64,000 nucleotides of DNA. Origin: Martelella endophytica. Its GTDB lineage: Bacteria; Pseudomonadota; Alphaproteobacteria; Rhizobiales; Rhizobiaceae. The notes beneath the pieces were generated by a model. That model was not told the DNA's origin. It saw nothing but the letters and a program-made list of their open reading frames with translations, and did not search any database. The stretch is taken from positions 905,501 to 969,500 of the forward strand of contig NZ_CP010803.1 in NCBI RefSeq assembly GCF_000960975.1. Reading direction: 5' to 3'. This document shows, piece by piece, positions 34,127 to 43,271 of this stretch. The position numbers and the translations under genes are program-made. Each line of letters opens with the position of its first letter. Positions within the stretch are counted from its first letter, which is position 1.

Positions 34127-35211
34127 CCGTGTGTCCTTGCGGCTACGCCCCATTCGAGATGGCGCGAATAGATGGATATGGAAAAGCAGATGATGAAGTA
34201 GATCGCGGCGACGAACAGATAGGCCTCGGTCGAAGGCGCCGGCCATGCTGGGTCGGTGCTGGCGCTGCGCGCCGCGCTCAGCATGTCGAACACGCCGACG
34301 ATCAGCACCAGCGAGGTGTTCTTGATCATCACGATGGCGGTGTTGGTCAGCGGCGGGATCACGTTCTGGATCGCCTGCGGCAAAACTATGTGCCAGATCA
34401 TTTTCCAGTAGGGAATGCCGAGCGCCTCGGCGGCCTCGATCTGCCCGTCATCCAGCCCCTGAAGGCCGCCGCGAATGACCTCCGCCAGATAGGCGGCGGC
34501 GAAGATCGTCAGCGCGGCAAGCGTCCGCCCCAGCTTGTCGACGGTCCATTCCGGCGGCAGGAGCAAAGGCAGCAGGATCGCCGCCACGAACAGCAGGCCG
34601 ACCAGCGGAAGACCGCGCACCAGTTCGATCACGAAAATGCTGATCGCGCGGGCAACGGGCAATTTCCCCCGCCGCCCCAGCGCAAGCAGCACGGCGAGCG
34701 GAAACGCAAGCCCGAGCGAAAGCGTCGCCAGAAGCAGCGTCACCGGCAGGCCGCCCCATTTCGACGTCGGCACGTAGTCGAGGCCCAGCACGCCGCCGCC
34801 CATCAGCACCAGCATGGCGGCAATCGCGACGGCCCAGACCAGCAAGAGCCGAGCATTCCATAATCTCGGCGACAGCGAAACCAGAACCATGGCGACGATC
34901 AGCACGATGACGATGGTGGCCCGCCATTGTTCTGATGGCGGATAGAGGCCGAACAGGATCAGCCGCGCCTTGGCCCCGATAAAGGTCCAGCACGCCCCGC
35001 CGCCCTGGCATGCGGCCGGGCCGCCCACCCAGTGGGCATCGAGAACGGCCCAGTTGAAGGCCGGGATGAGGCCGACGATGATCAGGACGGCCAGAACCGT
35101 GAGGAATGCCGACAGCAGGTCGCCGAACAACAGCTTCAGAAGCGGCTTGCGCTTGGCCTTGGGCGGTTTCTGCGGTGCATCAGCGATCTTGAAAGATATA
35201 TCTGTCATCAT
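34123..35211 (-). CDS. aapM: Amino-acid ABC transporter permease AapM
   Basis: The protein has 362 residues, longer than HisM-type permeases and similar to AapM, with a long N-terminal extension and helices before the permease core. The core motif is EAAEALGIPYWKMIWHIVLP (EAA loop). The start at 35211 gives an ATGA overlap with the aapQ stop; the adjacent ATG at 35208 is equally possible. Confidence 0.92.
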   Translation of the reverse strand: MMTDISFKIADAPQKPPKAKRKPLLKLLFGDLLSAFLTVLAVLIIVGLIPAFNWAVLDAHWVGGPAACQGGGACWTFIGAKARLILFGLYPPSEQWRATIVIVLIVAMVLVSLSPRLWNARLLLVWAVAIAAMLVLMGGGVLGLDYVPTSKWGGLPVTLLLATLSLGLAFPLAVLLALGRRGKLPVARAISIFVIELVRGLPLVGLLFVAAILLPLLLPPEWTVDKLGRTLAALTIFAAAYLAEVIRGGLQGLDDGQIEAAEALGIPYWKMIWHIVLPQAIQNVIPPLTNTAIVMIKNTSLVLIVGVFDMLSAARSASTDPAWPAPSTEAYLFVAAIYFIICFSISIYSRHLEWGVAARTHG

Positions 35212-36356
35212 CGCACCACCAGCGCAACGCGCGCGTTGTACCAGTTCATGAAAGCGGAAACAGAGAGCGAAATACTGAGGAAGACGGCCAGCATGATCAG
35301 GATGCTCTCGATGGCCTGGCCGGTCTGATTGATCACGGTGTTGACCACGAGGCCGAGTTCGGGATAGCCGACCGCCACGGCAAGCGTCGTGTTCTTCACG
35401 GTCGAGAGATATTGCGACGTCATCGGCGGCACAATGATCCTGAGCGCCTGCGGCAGGATGATACGGAACATGATGTGGCGTTCGCTGAGCCCCAGCGCCC
35501 TGCCGCCTTCCCACTGGCCCTTTTCGACGGCGTCGATGCCGCCGCGGATGATTTCGCCGATAAAGGCCGACGTGTAGATCGTCAGGCCGGTGATGATCGA
35601 GGCGAATTCGGGCGACAGCACCATGCCGCCCCTGAAATTGAGCCCCTTCAGGGCCGGAGCCTCAAGACCGACCGGATGGCCGAGCATGCCGGAGAGCCCG
35701 ACAACGACTGCCACCCAGAGGCAGACAGAGAGGCCGACGCTCGCGGCTTTTACCGACAGGCGCTTTCCGGCGGAAAGCTTGAAGCCGGCGACGATTGCAA
35801 TGACCAGCAGGATCGCCGCAACGATCAACAGCATGCTGGCGCCCGGGCCGAGCGTCAGGGCCGGCGCATAGACGCCTCGAATGGACAGGAACACGCCGGG
35901 CAGCGGATTGAGCGCCTCGCGCGGTACCGGAAACAGAGAGGTGGCGATCGCATACCAGAAGAGAAGCTGGACGATCAGCGGAACGTTGCGCAGCACCGTG
36001 ACATAGGTACCGGCAAAGCGCGACAGCAGCGGATGGGCGGAGCGGCGCGAGAGCCCGACCACCAGCCCGAGCAGCGTTGCAAACAGGATCGACAGGAACG
36101 ACAGCCACAGCGTATTGGCGAGACCGACGACATAGGCCCAGAAGAAGCTGTCCGATGCATCGTAGCGGAGGATGCTTTCGGAAATCGGAAAGCGCGCCGG
36201 CCGCCAGAGATAGTCGAAACCGGTGCGGATGCCGCGTTCGGTCAGGTTCTCATGCGTATTGCCCGCAAGCCACCAGACGAACAGGACCAGACCGCCCAGA
36301 AGGGCGATCTGCATGGCCCAGGAACGGGCTCGTTGTGAATACCAGAGCGACAGCAT
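35208..36356 (-). CDS. aapQ: Amino-acid ABC transporter permease AapQ
   Basis: A 382-residue permease of AapQ type with an early helix (IALLGGLVLFVWWLAGNTHE), a long periplasmic region and the EAA loop EGGRALGLSERHIMFRIILP. ISTVKNTTLAVAVGYPEL-like segments (LSTVKNTTLAVAVGYPEL) are typical. It pairs with AapM. It is eight bases downstream of aapJ. Confidence 0.92.
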   Translation of the reverse strand: MLSLWYSQRARSWAMQIALLGGLVLFVWWLAGNTHENLTERGIRTGFDYLWRPARFPISESILRYDASDSFFWAYVVGLANTLWLSFLSILFATLLGLVVGLSRRSAHPLLSRFAGTYVTVLRNVPLIVQLLFWYAIATSLFPVPREALNPLPGVFLSIRGVYAPALTLGPGASMLLIVAAILLVIAIVAGFKLSAGKRLSVKAASVGLSVCLWVAVVVGLSGMLGHPVGLEAPALKGLNFRGGMVLSPEFASIITGLTIYTSAFIGEIIRGGIDAVEKGQWEGGRALGLSERHIMFRIILPQALRIIVPPMTSQYLSTVKNTTLAVAVGYPELGLVVNTVINQTGQAIESILIMLAVFLSISLSVSAFMNWYNARVALVVR

Positions 36357-36364
36357 GACCGGCT

Positions 36365-37387
36365 TTACTGAAAGGCCAGCGGGAACATCAGCCCGCCGTC
36401 GTTGAACAGCGCGTTATAGCCTCGCTCCAGCTTCAGCGGGCTGTCCATGCCGACATTGCGATCGTAGACCTCGGCGTAATTGCCGACGGATTTCACGATA
36501 CGATAGGCGAAATCGTCGCTGAGGCCGAGTGCCGCGCCATTGCCCGGATCCGTGCCGAGGAAGCGGCGGATGCGCGGGTCGTCGCTGTCGAGATAGTCGT
36601 CGATATTCTCGCTGGTAAGCCCGAATGCCTCGGCGGCGATCATCGCCTGGATCGACCATGTCACGATATCGAGCCACTGGTCGTCACCATGACGGACGGC
36701 AGGCGTCAGCGCGTCCATATAGGGCGTTGCCGGGAAGATCACGTAATCATCCGGATTGTCGGCCATCGTCGCGCGCACGGAGGCGAGCGCACCGGCATCG
36801 GTGATCAGCGCATCGCAACGGCCGGAGAAGAAGGCCTGGCGGCCGGCGGTGGTGTTGTCGAAGACAACGGGCTGAAGATCGAGATCGTTCTTGGTCGAGA
36901 CGTCGTTGACGACAACCTCGGTGGTCGAGCCGGTCTGCACGCAAACGGATGCGCCCGCCATGTCCTCGACGCTGGTGATGCCGAGCGATTTCGGCATCAT
37001 GAAGCCGGTGAATTCATAGTAATTCGGCGTCGTGAAATTGATGCCGTTGGCGTCGCGCTGCAGCGTCCAGGTGAGCGTGCGCGGCAGCATGTCGATCTCG
37101 CCGGTCTGAAGGGCCGGAATGCGCTGCTGGCCCGAAAGCGGCACGAAATCGACCGCATCCTTGTCATCGAGCACGGCCACGGCGACGGCCCGGCAGGTTT
37201 CCACGTCGAGGCCACGCCAGTAGCCATTGTCATCCGGCGCGCCGAAGCCGGGCGTGCCCTGGCTGGAGCCGCAGATCAGCCGCCCCCGCTCCTTCACGGT
37301 GTCAAGCGTCGAGGTCGATTGCGCAAATGCCGGCGTGGCGAATGCGGCGATCACCGCCATCGCGGTCAATGTGGTCTTGCAGGTCAT
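36365..37387 (-). CDS. aapJ: Amino-acid-binding periplasmic protein AapJ
   Basis: The protein has 340 residues, the usual AapJ length. A signal peptide (MAVIAAFATPAFAQ) is followed by VKERGRLICGSSQGTPGFGA and YWRGLDVETCRAVAVAVLDD. AapJ proteins bind a broad set of L-amino acids. Two cysteine pairs typical of the family appear (LICGSS/ETCRAV and ASVCVQT/SGRCDAL). It lies 43 bases after the PLP-dependent lyase gene and is probably cotranscribed with it. Confidence 0.92.
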   Translation of the reverse strand: MTCKTTLTAMAVIAAFATPAFAQSTSTLDTVKERGRLICGSSQGTPGFGAPDDNGYWRGLDVETCRAVAVAVLDDKDAVDFVPLSGQQRIPALQTGEIDMLPRTLTWTLQRDANGINFTTPNYYEFTGFMMPKSLGITSVEDMAGASVCVQTGSTTEVVVNDVSTKNDLDLQPVVFDNTTAGRQAFFSGRCDALITDAGALASVRATMADNPDDYVIFPATPYMDALTPAVRHGDDQWLDIVTWSIQAMIAAEAFGLTSENIDDYLDSDDPRIRRFLGTDPGNGAALGLSDDFAYRIVKSVGNYAEVYDRNVGMDSPLKLERGYNALFNDGGLMFPLAFQ

Positions 37388-37430
37388 GTTCCCGTCTCCT
37401 TGTTGGATTTTATATGCTGCATGTGACTTC

Positions 37431-38591
37431 TCAGCCACCGAGCGCAGTGAAGAAGCCGTCGAGGTCTTCCCTGAGATCGGAGGGATCTTCCACGCCGATA
37501 TTGACGCGCAGAATGATGCGGTCCTTGTGGGGATGCGGCATTTGCCGCGATGTCTTGACGCTCATCGGCGCAATCAGGCTGCGGGTGCCGCCCCAGGAGG
37601 CGCCGATCGCGAAATAGCGCAGGCCATTGAGCGCGGCATCGAGGCGCGCTTCATGCGCGGCCGGCAGAACGACCGAAAACAGGCCGCTGGCGCCGGCGAA
37701 ATCGCGTTTCCAGATGGCATGTCCGGGACTAGAGGCGAGTGCGGGAAACAGCACCGGCCCGACATCACGGCTTTCCAGCTCCACCGCGATCTCGCCGGCC
37801 ACGCGCCCGACGTGGGCGAGGCGCACCGCCATGGTTTCCATCCCGCGCAGCACCAGTTGCACCGCGTCGGGCGAAACGCCGAAGCCCAGCATACGCATCG
37901 TGTCGCGCAAGGCCTTGCGCAGATCCAGATCGTTGACGCTGACCGAGCCCATCAGCAGGTCCGAGTGGCCGCCCGGATATTTGGTCAGCGCCTGCATCGA
38001 GAAGTCGACACCATGGTCGAGCGGCTTGAACAGCAGCGGCGTCGCCCAGGTATTGTCGATGCCGGTCAGGATGCCGCGCCTTTTCGCAATCGCGGTGACG
38101 GCCGGCACGTCCTCGATTTCCATGGTTGTGGAACCGGGCGATTCCATCCAGATCAGCCTTGTGTTGTCGCGCACAACGTCCTCGATGCCAGCACCAATAC
38201 CCGGCTCGAACACCGACCATGCGATGCCACGCGGCTCCAGGAAATTGCGGCAAAGGCCAATGACCGGGGGATAGGCGTTGTCGGCGACCAGAACATGGTC
38301 GCCGGGCTTCAGGCACGAGAGCATCACGACCGCGATCGCGGCCTGGCCGGACGGCAGGATGACCGTCTTCAGGCCGTTTTCGAGTGCTGTAAGCTGCGCC
38401 TCCAGCACGCGCTGCGTCGGCGTGCCGTGCAGGCCGTAGGAATAGCCGTCGAGATCCCGTTGCGACCGGGTGGCATAGGCTTCGGCGTCCGGAAAGACGA
38501 TGGTCGAGGCCCGGTGGGTCGGAACGCCGAGGGCGGCATAGCCTTCTTCGCCGATCTTCGGGTGATGAACGCTCTTGGTTGCGTCGCGCAT
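37431..38591 (-). CDS. PLP-dependent trans-sulfuration enzyme, cystathionine beta-lyase-like
   Basis: A 386-residue Cys/Met metabolism enzyme. The PLP lysine is in FSMQALTKYPGGHSDLLMGS (about residue 195); SGQAAIAVVMLSC and LIWMESPGSTTMEIEDV are other family motifs. It cleaves or exchanges C-S bonds; beta-lyase of cystathionine or cystine is likely, but the substrate cannot be read from sequence. Its place ahead of aapJQMP suggests it acts on an amino acid imported by that transporter. Confidence 0.85.
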   Translation of the reverse strand: MRDATKSVHHPKIGEEGYAALGVPTHRASTIVFPDAEAYATRSQRDLDGYSYGLHGTPTQRVLEAQLTALENGLKTVILPSGQAAIAVVMLSCLKPGDHVLVADNAYPPVIGLCRNFLEPRGIAWSVFEPGIGAGIEDVVRDNTRLIWMESPGSTTMEIEDVPAVTAIAKRRGILTGIDNTWATPLLFKPLDHGVDFSMQALTKYPGGHSDLLMGSVSVNDLDLRKALRDTMRMLGFGVSPDAVQLVLRGMETMAVRLAHVGRVAGEIAVELESRDVGPVLFPALASSPGHAIWKRDFAGASGLFSVVLPAAHEARLDAALNGLRYFAIGASWGGTRSLIAPMSVKTSRQMPHPHKDRIILRVNIGVEDPSDLREDLDGFFTALGG

Positions 38592-38606
38592 GTGAACTCC
38601 TGAAAT

Positions 38607-38621
38607 AACGATGCCATCGTT
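38607..38621. promoter_or_regulatory. Palindrome between the lyase and LysR genes
   Basis: AACGATGCCATCGTT has perfect six-base arms around GCC and lies 16 bases before the lyase start in a 93-base divergent intergenic region. It is a candidate site for the neighbouring LysR regulator or an RNA hairpin over the lyase leader. Confidence 0.45.
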
Positions 38622-38684
38622 GCCTTTTGTTGGCAGCAGGAATACTGATCAGGGCACATAGTTCTATGCGGAAACCTTATAGGC

Positions 38685-39584
38685 ATGAATTTTCGCCAGC
38701 TCGAAGCCTTCAATGCCGTGATGATCTCGGGCTCGACCGTCCGGGCCGCCGAGCTGATGGGCGTCACCCAGCCGGCCGTGTCGCGTCTGATCGCCGAGCT
38801 GGAAGCGGCGGTGCGGTTTCCGCTGTTCGACCGGGTGCGCGGTCGGCTGATCGCGACTCCCGAGGGGACACTGTTCTTCCGGGAGGTCGAGGTCAGCTTC
38901 AAGGGACTGGACCGGCTGCAGGCCACCGCAGCCAGCATACGGGATTATGGGGCCGGCACGCTAAAGATCGCCTCGCTGGCGGCTGCCGGCGCTATTCTGG
39001 TGCCCGCGGCCATCCGCGCCTTCCGGAGGCAGAATCAGGGCGTGAGGATCACCTTCCAGATCACCTGGTCGTCGGCGATCCGGAACGGCATCACTGACGG
39101 GCAATACGATCTGGGGCTCGCAGCAGACGAGATCGATCGATCGGGCATCGACAGCCAGTTGTTCGGCAGCTTTCCGGGCCTCGTCGCCATGCCGAAATCC
39201 CATCCGCTGACCCTTCACAAAGCAATCACACCCGATCTGATCGCGGAATGGCCGCTGATCGGGCTCAGCCCGGAGGACCGGGCGAGGCAGCGCTTCGACG
39301 AGACAATGAAGCAAGCCGGGCAAGAGCCGAAATATGTGATCGAGACCCCGAACGCCGCCACCATCTGCGCGCTGGCGCAGGAGGGAGATGCCGTGGGTCT
39401 GGTCAACCCGCTGGTTATCGGCGACACGGAAAGCCGTGCGATCGCGCTCCGCCCCTTCACGCCCGAGGTGATGTTCCGCGTCTACCTTCTCTTTCCCGCC
39501 GACATCCAGAAGTCCGCCCTCGTGCGCGGTTTCACGGCCGAACTTTTCCGGCTGCGAAACAGGTACGAGCTGCCGACGGCGTAG
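38685..39584 (+). CDS. LysR family regulator, probable controller of the lyase-aap operon
   Basis: The protein has 299 residues. The N-terminal helix-turn-helix is MNFRQLEAFNAVMISGSTVR followed by ELMGVTQPAVSRLIAELE; the rest is a substrate-binding-like effector domain. It is divergent from the lyase gene, the usual LysR arrangement. A degraded copy of its last 50 codons and downstream DNA lies at 21848-22095. The effector is probably an amino acid. Confidence 0.88.
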   Translation: MNFRQLEAFNAVMISGSTVRAAELMGVTQPAVSRLIAELEAAVRFPLFDRVRGRLIATPEGTLFFREVEVSFKGLDRLQATAASIRDYGAGTLKIASLAAAGAILVPAAIRAFRRQNQGVRITFQITWSSAIRNGITDGQYDLGLAADEIDRSGIDSQLFGSFPGLVAMPKSHPLTLHKAITPDLIAEWPLIGLSPEDRARQRFDETMKQAGQEPKYVIETPNAATICALAQEGDAVGLVNPLVIGDTESRAIALRPFTPEVMFRVYLLFPADIQKSALVRGFTAELFRLRNRYELPTA

Positions 39585-39655
39585 GAAAGCGGAAAGCAGA
39601 CTGCTGGGCGGCCGCTGTGCTCCAGCTACACGGTTCATTCTGATGGGCTGCTTCA

Positions 39656-39675
39656 GGTCTTGATGGGATACGAAC
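39656..39675 (+). repeat. Dispersed 20-base motif, copy 2
   Basis: It is identical to 22071-22090 and sits at the same distance (about 71 bases) after the LysR stop. The rest of the 272-base gap between the LysR and AraC genes holds nothing I recognise. Confidence 0.6.
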
Positions 39676-39856
39676 CATCGACGCCTTCGTTCAGCTTCTC
39701 CATCAGCGGCATCATTTCTTTATCCCGCCCATTCGTGAACTGACGAGTTCCAGAGCGATCGGTCTCAAAGGGAGGAGCGGTTTCCTTGCCGAGAGCGCGA
39801 TTTTGATCCCGGTCGCGTTGGCCGCGGATCCGCACATCAACCGGCCGGCCACTCCA

Positions 39857-40663
39857 TCACCCGCCAAAGACCCTGAGATACCTAGCCGGCGAGGTACCGA
39901 GCGCCTTCCTGAACATCGTGATGAAGGCCGACACCGATTCGTAGCCGAGATCGCCCGAGACCTGCTGAACCGTCGCGCCGGCGGAAAGACTGCGGATGGC
40001 GATGATCAGCTGCAATTGCTGGCGCCAGCGACCGAAGGTCAGACCAGTCTCCCGCTGGACGAGCCGGGCGAGCGAATTCTCGCTCATGGCCACGCGGGCC
40101 GCCCATTGCGCGACCGTGCTGCGATCGCCCGGATCATTCGCCAGCGCCGACGCGATACGGTTGAGCCGTGGCTCGTCCGTCAGCGGCAGGTGCAGATGCT
40201 CTACCGACATCCGCGAGAGCGCCGACAACAGCAATGTCGTCATGGTGTCGGCCTCGGCCTTTGCAACATCGGTCTGATCCGCCATCTCGATAATCAATTC
40301 CCGGACAAGCGGCGAAAGCGACAGCGTGCAGCATCGATCGGGAAGATCGGCCGCGCCCGGCTCGACAAACAAGAAGAACAGGCGGGCATTGGCCGTCGCG
40401 ACATTGCTGTGGGTCATTCCGCCCGGCACCCAGATACCGCAGTGCGGCGGCACCATCCACATCCCGCTCGGAACACGGCAGGTGACGCCGCCCCTCAGCG
40501 CCATGACGAGTTGCCCCTTGCGATGGTGATGTTCAGGCGCTTCCCGTTCGTTTTCTGACACATCGATCCTGATGGCACTCGCCCGCGCCGTTGACCTGTC
40601 AAGGTCATTATCGCTGCGCGCCCAGGAAAGCGCCATCGGTGTTTGGTTGAATTTCGCTATCAT
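39857..40663 (-). CDS. AraC family regulator with cupin-like N-terminal domain
   Basis: The protein has 268 residues. The cupin-like part includes EAPEHHHRKGQLVMALRGGV and GIWVPGGMTHSN; the C-terminal DNA-binding domain has VAMSENSLARLVQRETGLTF and the second helix-turn-helix QQVSGDLGYESVSAFITMFR. It is divergent from the efflux cluster at 40739-44179 and probably controls it. ATG at 40663 directly adjoins a palindrome and lacks a ribosome binding site; ATG at 40636 is an alternative start. Confidence 0.87.
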   Translation of the reverse strand: MIAKFNQTPMALSWARSDNDLDRSTARASAIRIDVSENEREAPEHHHRKGQLVMALRGGVTCRVPSGMWMVPPHCGIWVPGGMTHSNVATANARLFFLFVEPGAADLPDRCCTLSLSPLVRELIIEMADQTDVAKAEADTMTTLLLSALSRMSVEHLHLPLTDEPRLNRIASALANDPGDRSTVAQWAARVAMSENSLARLVQRETGLTFGRWRQQLQLIIAIRSLSAGATVQQVSGDLGYESVSAFITMFRKALGTSPARYLRVFGG

Positions 40664-40664
40664 C

Positions 40665-40688
40665 TTGATGAATGTCTAAATTCATCAA
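40665..40688. promoter_or_regulatory. Operator palindrome between araC-type regulator and efflux genes
   Basis: TTGATGAAT-N6-ATTCATCAA has perfect nine-base arms. It touches the start of the AraC gene and lies 50 bases before the efflux operon start, well placed to control both. Confidence 0.6.
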
Positions 40689-40738
40689 TCGCAATTGTCG
40701 ATACCATTTCCCGGAAGATATGAATTTCGGAGATGACA

Positions 40739-41038
40739 ATGGACATTCGTCAATATCGTCAGCACACGGAAACAAACGCATCCGATGAAGCCGCACCACG
40801 TCAACGAGCGTTGCGGAAGCTGGCCGGCCTTTTCCGCGCCAAAATCCGTTCGTGGTTCACGCCACCCGCCTATGACGGGCCGATCATTTCATGTTCGGAC
40901 CCGGAGGAGGCCTATCGGCAGGCCTGCCTTTCCGCGCCGCCATTCTGCTATGTTTCTCCGGCGCTTTACGGCCTCGGCCCAACAGCCGGTGAAGGAAAGG
41001 ATGCGCATCCGGCGACACAACCGGGCGATGAAGCATGA
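40739..41038 (+). CDS. Hypothetical protein, first gene of the efflux operon
   Basis: A 99-residue soluble protein I do not recognise: basic in the middle (RALRKLAGLFRAKIRSW) and with a C-terminal part containing ISCSDPEEAYRQACLSAPPF. No signal peptide or helix is seen. ATG at 40739 has CGGAG at a good distance; ATG at 40733 is too close to it. It overlaps the transporter gene as ATGA, which argues that it is really translated. Confidence 0.55.
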   Translation: MDIRQYRQHTETNASDEAAPRQRALRKLAGLFRAKIRSWFTPPAYDGPIISCSDPEEAYRQACLSAPPFCYVSPALYGLGPTAGEGKDAHPATQPGDEA

Positions 41039-43065
41039 GCGGCCGATCAGTCGTCACCACCGCGAATGTCGTCTTCTCCCTCAAGACATTCCTGGCGGCC
41101 ATGCTGGCCTATTTCATTGCGATCCGGTTTGGTCTGCCGCGCCCCTTCTGGGCGGTGGCGACCGTTTATATCGTCGCGCATCCGATCTCTGGCGCGATCG
41201 TGTCGAAATCGGTCTATCGGCTCATCGGAACCATGATCGGGGGCGTCGCAACGCTTGTCATGGTTCCCAATCTTGTCCAGGCGCCGATCCTGCTGTCCTC
41301 AGCCATCATTGCCTGGGTCTCTGCCTGCACCTTCGTCAGCCTTCTGGACCGCACACCGCGCAGCTACGTGCCTCTGCTCGCCGGCTACACGGTGCTTCTT
41401 GCGGGATTGCCTCTGGTCACGGCGCCAGCCGACACGTTCGAAACCGTCGTATCACGCATCGAGGAGATTGGTCTGGGGATTATCTGCGCCTCGCTTGTAA
41501 GCCAGCTCATCCTCCCGGTTCATGTCGGTACCGTGCTGATGGGCCGGATCGACGGATGGGTGGCGAATGCGCACAGGCTGTTGTCCGAGACGGCGGCCGG
41601 CGCGGCAGATAAAAGACAGAAAAGGACTGAGCGGCACGGACTGGCGGCGGAAGCCGCGGATATCAGATCATTTGCGACCCATCTCCAATATGATGGTTCC
41701 CGATATCGGCCCGCCGTATCGCTGGTCCGGTTGTTGCAGCACCGCATGATTACGCTTCTGCCCTTGTTGGGCGAACTGGACGATTTGCGAACGGCACTGA
41801 CAAGGCTGAACGCGCCCGCAGCGGGAAAGGCTTTGTCATTGATCGCCGAGGCCGGTCAACTTTCTCCAAGATCCGCAGAAGCACGCGATGCCGAGATCAA
41901 CGCGCTCGTGCGCCCCGATGCAAACCGGTCTTGGGAAACACTTGTCCTCGCCAATGTCTCCCGAACGCTTAAGGACATTCTGCGTGTCTCGGATGAATGC
42001 GATGCACTGCGGGAAGCCATCGACGAGGAGAATGCGGCGAGAACGGCGCACCGTTTCTCAGATTTCGACGGGATACCGGCCTATCATCGCGACCTCGGCA
42101 TGGCTTTTCTGTCCGCTTTTGCTGTCGCGACCTGCCTCGCCACATCGATCAGCTTCTGGATTGCGAGCGGCTGGTCCGACGGCATGACATTCGCTCAGAT
42201 ATCGGGCGTCCTGTGCTGCCTGCTTGCCACCATGGACAATCCGATACCCGCCATGCGCAAGTTTGTCGACGTGACCATCGGCGCGGTGATCGCAGCCTTC
42301 ATCTATGGCTTCGCGGTCCTTCCGATGATCGATGGCTTTGTGCCGCTCGTTGCCGCGCTGGGCCTGTTCCTGATCCCGGCGGGCCTATGTCTCGCCGTAC
42401 CGTCGCTGGCCATCGTCGGCATGGGGCTTTGCATCAATTTCCCCCTTCTTCTGGCGCTGCAGGCCAAACAGAGTGCGGATTTCCTCACCTTCGCCAACAC
42501 GGGGGTTGCCACCATACTCGCGATGATCTGGACGATCATCGTCTGTGGGCTCACACGCTCCGTGCGGGCGGAAACGAATGCCAGAAGGCTGTTTGCCGTC
42601 ACCCGGAAACATGTCGCCAGGATTGCAGCCGGTCGACATGCCGACGGCCATATGACGCAGCATAAGGTTCTCGATGTCACCGGGCTGTTTGCCTCAAGGG
42701 CGGGGAGCCTGCCGCCAAGCTCCGAAGCCTCAAACCCAGATATGATCCGGGTTCTGAGAGCGGGACTTCATCTGACGGCCATGCAGGATCTCCTGGACGA
42801 CGTCTCGCCCGCTCTGCGTATCAGGGCGAATACCCTCTTCAATGCCGCGAAGAGCCTCTACCGCCGAAAGCCAACAAAACAGTCTGACGCTTTGGAAGCG
42901 GCGCTCACGCTTCTGGACGACCTCATCCTCTCTGCTCAGGGCGGGCATATTTCGGAAATAGAGCGGGAATTTCTGGTGCGCGCCGCAGCCCTGCGTCTTT
43001 GCCTCGCGCCGGAGGGCGAGCCTTCAGCTTCAATGCCCCACCCGGAAAGGAGAATGGTTGCTTGA
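41035..43065 (+). CDS. FUSC family inner-membrane efflux protein (AaeB-like)
   Basis: The protein has 676 residues with two membrane blocks: residues 10-160 (FLAAMLAYFIAIRFGLPRPF, VYIVAHPISGAIVSKSVYRL) and about 355-500 (FLSAFAVATCLATSISFWIA). This is the AaeB/FUSC layout; such proteins export aromatic acids or other amphipathic compounds with an HlyD-type partner and a DUF1656 small protein, both of which follow. Substrate unknown. Confidence 0.9.
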   Translation: MSGRSVVTTANVVFSLKTFLAAMLAYFIAIRFGLPRPFWAVATVYIVAHPISGAIVSKSVYRLIGTMIGGVATLVMVPNLVQAPILLSSAIIAWVSACTFVSLLDRTPRSYVPLLAGYTVLLAGLPLVTAPADTFETVVSRIEEIGLGIICASLVSQLILPVHVGTVLMGRIDGWVANAHRLLSETAAGAADKRQKRTERHGLAAEAADIRSFATHLQYDGSRYRPAVSLVRLLQHRMITLLPLLGELDDLRTALTRLNAPAAGKALSLIAEAGQLSPRSAEARDAEINALVRPDANRSWETLVLANVSRTLKDILRVSDECDALREAIDEENAARTAHRFSDFDGIPAYHRDLGMAFLSAFAVATCLATSISFWIASGWSDGMTFAQISGVLCCLLATMDNPIPAMRKFVDVTIGAVIAAFIYGFAVLPMIDGFVPLVAALGLFLIPAGLCLAVPSLAIVGMGLCINFPLLLALQAKQSADFLTFANTGVATILAMIWTIIVCGLTRSVRAETNARRLFAVTRKHVARIAAGRHADGHMTQHKVLDVTGLFASRAGSLPPSSEASNPDMIRVLRAGLHLTAMQDLLDDVSPALRIRANTLFNAAKSLYRRKPTKQSDALEAALTLLDDLILSAQGGHISEIEREFLVRAAALRLCLAPEGEPSASMPHPERRMVA

Positions 43066-43271
43066 CCGGACAGATCGACCTTTGCGGTGTTTTCATCCCG
43101 TCGCTCGCCGCGCTCGCGCTTGCCGCGTACATCGTCTTCCGCGCCCTTGTCTCCGTTCTGGTCAAGGTCGGCTTCTATCGCATGGTATGGCATCGCGCCC
43201 TGTTCGACGGCGCCCTTTACCTCATGCTTTTCGGCTTCGTTTCAATCGCATTAGACTGGTTTCAAACATGA
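43062..43271 (+). CDS. DUF1656 small membrane protein (AaeX-like)
   Basis: The protein has 69 residues with two hydrophobic helices: FIPSLAALALAAYIVFRALV and ALYLMLFGFVSIALDWFQT. DUF1656 proteins typically sit between FUSC and HlyD genes. The TTG start at 43062 overlaps the FUSC stop as TTGA and has AAGGAG about nine bases before it; the stop overlaps the next ATG. Too short for many gene finders if TTG is ignored. Confidence 0.82.
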   Translation: MTGQIDLCGVFIPSLAALALAAYIVFRALVSVLVKVGFYRMVWHRALFDGALYLMLFGFVSIALDWFQT

